Below the pieces are notes generated by a model. It worked only from the letters and a program-made list of their open reading frames with translations. It did no database searches and was not told the DNA's origin. A stretch of DNA of 14,952 bases from JAVBOV01 sp031550205 (GTDB lineage: Bacteria; Pseudomonadota; Alphaproteobacteria; RF32; CAG-239). Below, piece after piece: positions 12,142 to 14,952 of the stretch (the first letter of the stretch is position 1; every line of letters begins with the position of its first letter). A program made the position numbers and the translations under genes. The stretch covers positions 1 to 14,952 of the forward strand of contig JAVBOV010000070.1 in the NCBI GenBank assembly GCA_031550205.1. The letters run 5' to 3'.

Positions 12142-13148
12142 AAAAGATTTTGCACATTTCCAACTTCAATTTAATCCGCCTTAAGGGCTGCTTTCAGGTT
12201 GGGTTTCCGATTAAGATTTCAAACGGATTAACCCGCAACGGATATTATGTTATGAATTATCCGGACCGCGATTTGGCGCGCATGCTGGGGTTTGGCTTTA
12301 AGGTTTTGGGGCAAAAGCGGCTTAATAAGCATTTGATAGAGTTTTGCAAAAACACCAAGCCCGACGCCCTGCTCATCGGCCATGCAGACTTGATTGATGT
12401 TGAGACCATTGCCGAGATTAAAAGACTTTTGCCGGGTGTGAGGGTGATGCAATGGAGCTGCGATTGGATTGTGCCAAAATATGCCGAGAGAAACATTAAA
12501 GCTTTGCATAAATATCTGCCGGTAATTGATTCATTGATGGTTTCAACCGGAGATGAGAAGCTTTTAAGCCAATTTAAAACACCGCACAATGTGGTTGAAT
12601 ATTTACCGAATATGGCCGATGCCTCGATTGAGAGCTTTAGGGCTTTTGAGAAAGAGCAAAATCAATATGACATGTTTTTGGCGGCCAACACCGGTTTGCG
12701 CCAGTTTTGCGGCGAGGATGCGCAGATTGAAGAGATTGTGGGCAAGGCAAAGGCGGCTGTTCCGGATTTGAAGTGGAAGCTGGCAGGAATTATGAACGAG
12801 CCGCAGCTGAACGGTTTTGAATATTTGGAGGCTTTGGGCGCATCTTCAATGGGCTTGAATTTGAGCCGTTTGAATAATGTATATCATTACAGTTCAGACC
12901 GCATGGTGCATTTGATGGCGAACGGAGTTTTGGCTTTTGTAGACCGCCGCACCGGGTTTAATGATATGTTTTCTGAAGATGAAGTTGCTTTTTATTCCGA
13001 TGAAGCCGAGTTTTTGGATAAGATTAAGTTTTTTAAGGATAATCCGCAGGCAAGAATGAAGGCAGCCAAATCCGGATGGGAAAAAGTGCATTCGGAATTT
13101 AGCGATGTGGCAGTTACGGCCAAAATGGCAAAGATTTTGTTTGGGTGA
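12138..13148 (+). CDS. CgeB-like GT-B glycosyltransferase
   Basis: The 336-residue protein looks like a GT-B glycosyltransferase of the CgeB / Glyco_trans_1_2 type, which adds sugars to surface glycans or proteins. The N-terminal domain starts KKILHISNFNLIRLKG and has a Rossmann-like DALLIGHADL (76-85) and VMQWSCDW. The C-terminal donor domain contains NLSRLNN, then the diagnostic HYSSDRMVHLMANGVLAFVDRRTG with the acidic DMFSEDEVAFYSDEAEF, followed by FKDNPQARMKAAKSGWEKV. That succession matches the C-terminal block of CgeB-like enzymes. There is no signal peptide or membrane helix, so it is cytoplasmic. It overlaps the ParB/Srx-like gene by 4 bp and is the last gene of the proS run. Donor sugar and acceptor cannot be told. 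Confidence 0.82.
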   Translation: MKKILHISNFNLIRLKGCFQVGFPIKISNGLTRNGYYVMNYPDRDLARMLGFGFKVLGQKRLNKHLIEFCKNTKPDALLIGHADLIDVETIAEIKRLLPGVRVMQWSCDWIVPKYAERNIKALHKYLPVIDSLMVSTGDEKLLSQFKTPHNVVEYLPNMADASIESFRAFEKEQNQYDMFLAANTGLRQFCGEDAQIEEIVGKAKAAVPDLKWKLAGIMNEPQLNGFEYLEALGASSMGLNLSRLNNVYHYSSDRMVHLMANGVLAFVDRRTGFNDMFSEDEVAFYSDEAEFLDKIKFFKDNPQARMKAAKSGWEKVHSEFSDVAVTAKMAKILFG

Positions 13149-13179
13149 CCCTCCCCAACCCTCCCTTAAAAGGGAGGGG
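13149..13179 (+). repeat. Hairpin repeat copy D, possibly serving as terminator
   Basis: CCCTCCCCAA, then a 9-bp stem CCCTCCCTT / AAGGGAGGG with a 2-nt loop (13159-13178). It has the same layout as copies B and C. It starts immediately after the glycosyltransferase stop and is followed by CGCTTTTTATTTTA, so it could end transcription of the plus-strand run just before the convergent gene's stop at 13186. Confidence 0.75.
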
Positions 13180-13185
13180 CGCTTT

Positions 13186-14250
13186 TTATTTTATCAGTTC
13201 TTGAAGGACTTTATCGGTTTCAATCAGTTTTACGGCTTTTTTATAGGAATCTTTTTCGGAGAGGATTGTGTAATAGTCGACCTTTATGCTTGGGGCTTTT
13301 TTGAGGGCGGCCAGAAATTCTTTTTTATCAAACGGGGCTTGGCGAATCACGTCAAAAAAGCCGGTTTTTTCCAAGATGGTGCAGATGCCTTTGGCGTGTT
13401 CGTTTTTTTGTAAAAGAGCACAAAGATAAGTGGCGGTACCGACTTGCAGTCCGTGCATTTTGGGTTTTTTGCAAACGGCGTCCAAAGCATGAGAAATGAG
13501 GTGTTCTGAGCCGCTGGCGGGGCGGGAGGTTCCGGCCATTTCCATGGAGATGCCGCTCATTAAGAGCGAGGTGGCCAGACTTCTTTGAAACTCAGGACTG
13601 TTTATGTCTACGGAGTGTTTCAAAAATAACAAGTCTAATGAGTTGTAGGCCATCATGGAGGCAAAGTCGTTGTAACGGGTGTTTTTCCTTAAAGCTGCTT
13701 CTTTCCAATCCCAGAGCGCAGTTACTTTGGAAATCATATCACCGATGCCGGAATATAAGAACACGGCGGGCGAAGATTTTATGACGTCTAAATCTATGAC
13801 CACGCCGAAAGGAATGGTGGATTTGACGCTCCTTCTTTGGCCATTAACCATAAGCGAAGTGTTGGGAGTACAGAAACCGTCATTGGAGGTGGAGGTGGGA
13901 ACCGAGATGAACGGAAGCTTTAAGAGGTGCGCGGTATATTTGGCAAAGTCCAGAGCCTTGCCGCCGCCGATGCCAACCACGGCGTCAATATTTTGCGGCA
14001 GGGAAAAAGCCGTGCGGTTGATTTCTTCAATGTCAATTACTTTAACTTCGGTGCTGAAAACGATGTTGATTTTGTGTTTTTTAAGGCCTTTGTGCAGCGG
14101 TTTGCCAAGTTGTTTTTCAATGCCCTCGCCGATAAACAACGCAATGTTTTTCATGCCTTTATCAATCAGATATTTGCCGATTTTTTCAATTTTGCCGGGG
14201 CCTATTTTTAAGAGATAGGGAATGTTTATCTGTTTGTTAATCTGCTGCAT
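13186..14250 (-). CDS. sn-Glycerol-1-phosphate dehydrogenase-family enzyme
   Basis: The 354-residue protein belongs to the Fe-ADH_2 / G1PDH family (archaeal EgsA, Bacillus AraM), which reduces dihydroxyacetone phosphate to sn-glycerol-1-phosphate with NAD(P)H. Seen directly: the dinucleotide loop GIGGGKALDFAKY (93-105), VPTSTSNDGFCTP (117-129), IGDMISKVTALWDWK (169-183), and the metal triad D171, H250 (in SGSEHLISHALD) and H266 (in MHGLQVG). The SNDG segment and LSK-TA-WDWK pattern are closer to archaeal G1PDH than to glycerol dehydrogenase. It starts one base after the stop of the HAD phosphatase gene (TAA-A-ATG), so the two are co-translated. Other members of the superfamily (for example a phosphonoacetaldehyde reductase) are a less likely alternative. 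No archaeal-type lipid genes are in view. Confidence 0.82.
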   Translation of the reverse strand: MQQINKQINIPYLLKIGPGKIEKIGKYLIDKGMKNIALFIGEGIEKQLGKPLHKGLKKHKINIVFSTEVKVIDIEEINRTAFSLPQNIDAVVGIGGGKALDFAKYTAHLLKLPFISVPTSTSNDGFCTPNTSLMVNGQRRSVKSTIPFGVVIDLDVIKSSPAVFLYSGIGDMISKVTALWDWKEAALRKNTRYNDFASMMAYNSLDLLFLKHSVDINSPEFQRSLATSLLMSGISMEMAGTSRPASGSEHLISHALDAVCKKPKMHGLQVGTATYLCALLQKNEHAKGICTILEKTGFFDVIRQAPFDKKEFLAALKKAPSIKVDYYTILSEKDSYKKAVKLIETDKVLQELIK

Positions 14251-14251
14251 T

Positions 14252-14902
14252 TTATAAATCTTTCACAAAGTTATAAACGTTTTCAAAGTCTTTAAAACCA
14301 AGCGTTTTAACGCCGGCTTCAAGGCATTTTTGCAATAATATTTTCTTGGCAAAAACAAAATCGGCAATTTGGGCCGGTTCAAAATCGGGCGGGCCGTCTC
14401 CGGCAAAGATAACCTTATATCCCTTCTCTTTCAACTCTTTGACAATGCTTTTTTTGGAAATGCCGACTTTTTCATTATAATAAGGGCTGCTCTTTTTCGG
14501 CGCAATCATCTTCAAGCCGTCTTTTGGATTATATATGCCCTTGTTGGTAATTAATTTAATGCCATATTTTTTTATTTCAGCACCAATCAAGATATCAATA
14601 TAATAACTGCAGCCGGCAGAACAGATATAAACCGGAATGCCTTTTTCCACACAAAGCTCAGCTGCCTTAAAAAACTTTTTATCATAATGGATGGTTTTGA
14701 TGAATTTTTTAAATTCGTCTTCAGGAAGATGCACTTGCGAAAACATGGCGTTTAAGGCGTTAAAGTGAGTTTCCTTGCCTTCAAGATATCGGCGCCACGG
14801 GGCCAGCATTTCATCATCAAAAAAAACCTCGGAGAGATGGGTGAAGAAATCATCTCCGCTGATGGTGCCGTCAAAATCTGAAACAAGCGCATATTTTTTC
14901 AT
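14252..14902 (-). CDS. HAD-IB family phosphatase, MtnX/SerB-like
   Basis: A cytoplasmic phosphohydrolase of the HAD-IB group. The 216-residue protein has all four HAD motifs: nucleophile and acid D9-F-D11-G-T (I), the serine of CSAG at S95 (II), lysine near K150/K151 in GISKKSIV (III), and GDGPPDFEPA with D169 and D173 (IV). A helical cap (about 18-80) is characteristic of subclass I and of the MtnX / phosphoserine-phosphatase-like branch. The substrate is unknown. Tight coupling to the G1P dehydrogenase gene suggests a three-carbon phosphate or related alcohol-phosphate substrate; this is inference. AAGGA precedes the ATG, and a TATAAA box lies at 14923-14928 without a recognisable -35. It is the first gene of the pair and its promoter region reaches the window's right edge. 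Confidence 0.85.
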   Translation of the reverse strand: MKKYALVSDFDGTISGDDFFTHLSEVFFDDEMLAPWRRYLEGKETHFNALNAMFSQVHLPEDEFKKFIKTIHYDKKFFKAAELCVEKGIPVYICSAGCSYYIDILIGAEIKKYGIKLITNKGIYNPKDGLKMIAPKKSSPYYNEKVGISKKSIVKELKEKGYKVIFAGDGPPDFEPAQIADFVFAKKILLQKCLEAGVKTLGFKDFENVYNFVKDL

Positions 14903-14952
14903 AAAGTTTTCCTTATTGTTCTTTTATAGTACTTTATTTTTTTTAATTATTT

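Overview
The window looks like chromosome from an uncultured, probably anaerobic, host- or gut-associated alphaproteobacterium. The divergent order ppiD / tpiA-secG-pyrG is the one known from Alphaproteobacteria. Base composition is moderately AT-rich. Oxygen defence relies on a flavodiiron protein and rubrerythrin under a PerR-type regulator, and neither catalase nor superoxide dismutase is present here. The species cannot be named from the sequence alone.

Region 1 (1-4200): the minus-strand operon tpiA-secG-pyrG (pyrG runs off the left edge) diverges from a plus-strand PpiD/SurA-type periplasmic chaperone. A bidirectional terminator closes that gene. Region 2 (4199-6196): minus-strand genes for a small anchored membrane protein, a soluble protein of unknown function, and an exported multi-pass protein with a CxxC motif. 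Between the last two sits a DUF559 endonuclease gene bracketed exactly by two inverted copies of a hairpin repeat. Region 3 (6337-8740): a flavodiiron protein gene, divergent from a perR-rubrerythrin operon, with overlapping back-to-back promoters and a PerR/Fur-type palindrome in between. This is a compact O2/peroxide reduction locus. Region 4 (8614-9943): a repeat-rich stretch with several palindromic elements, a probable gene remnant, a small unknown gene, a short tandem array and a cold-shock protein gene. Region 5 (9944-13148): an archaeal/eukaryote-type prolyl-tRNA synthetase followed by a tightly coupled pair, a ParB/Srx-like protein and a CgeB-like glycosyltransferase. Region 6 (13186-14902): a coupled minus-strand pair, an sn-glycerol-1-phosphate dehydrogenase-family enzyme and a HAD-IB phosphatase.

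Two kinds of dispersed palindrome stand out. One family (CCCTCCC...GGGAGGG hairpins at about 5225, 5627, 6281 and 13149) flanks the DUF559 gene and also occurs alone elsewhere, which suggests a nuclease-plus-repeat system resembling RAYT/REP pairs. The other group has different internal sequences but shares GTCAT/ATGAC (or GTGAC) ends. No tRNA, rRNA, CRISPR array or classical insertion sequence was found.
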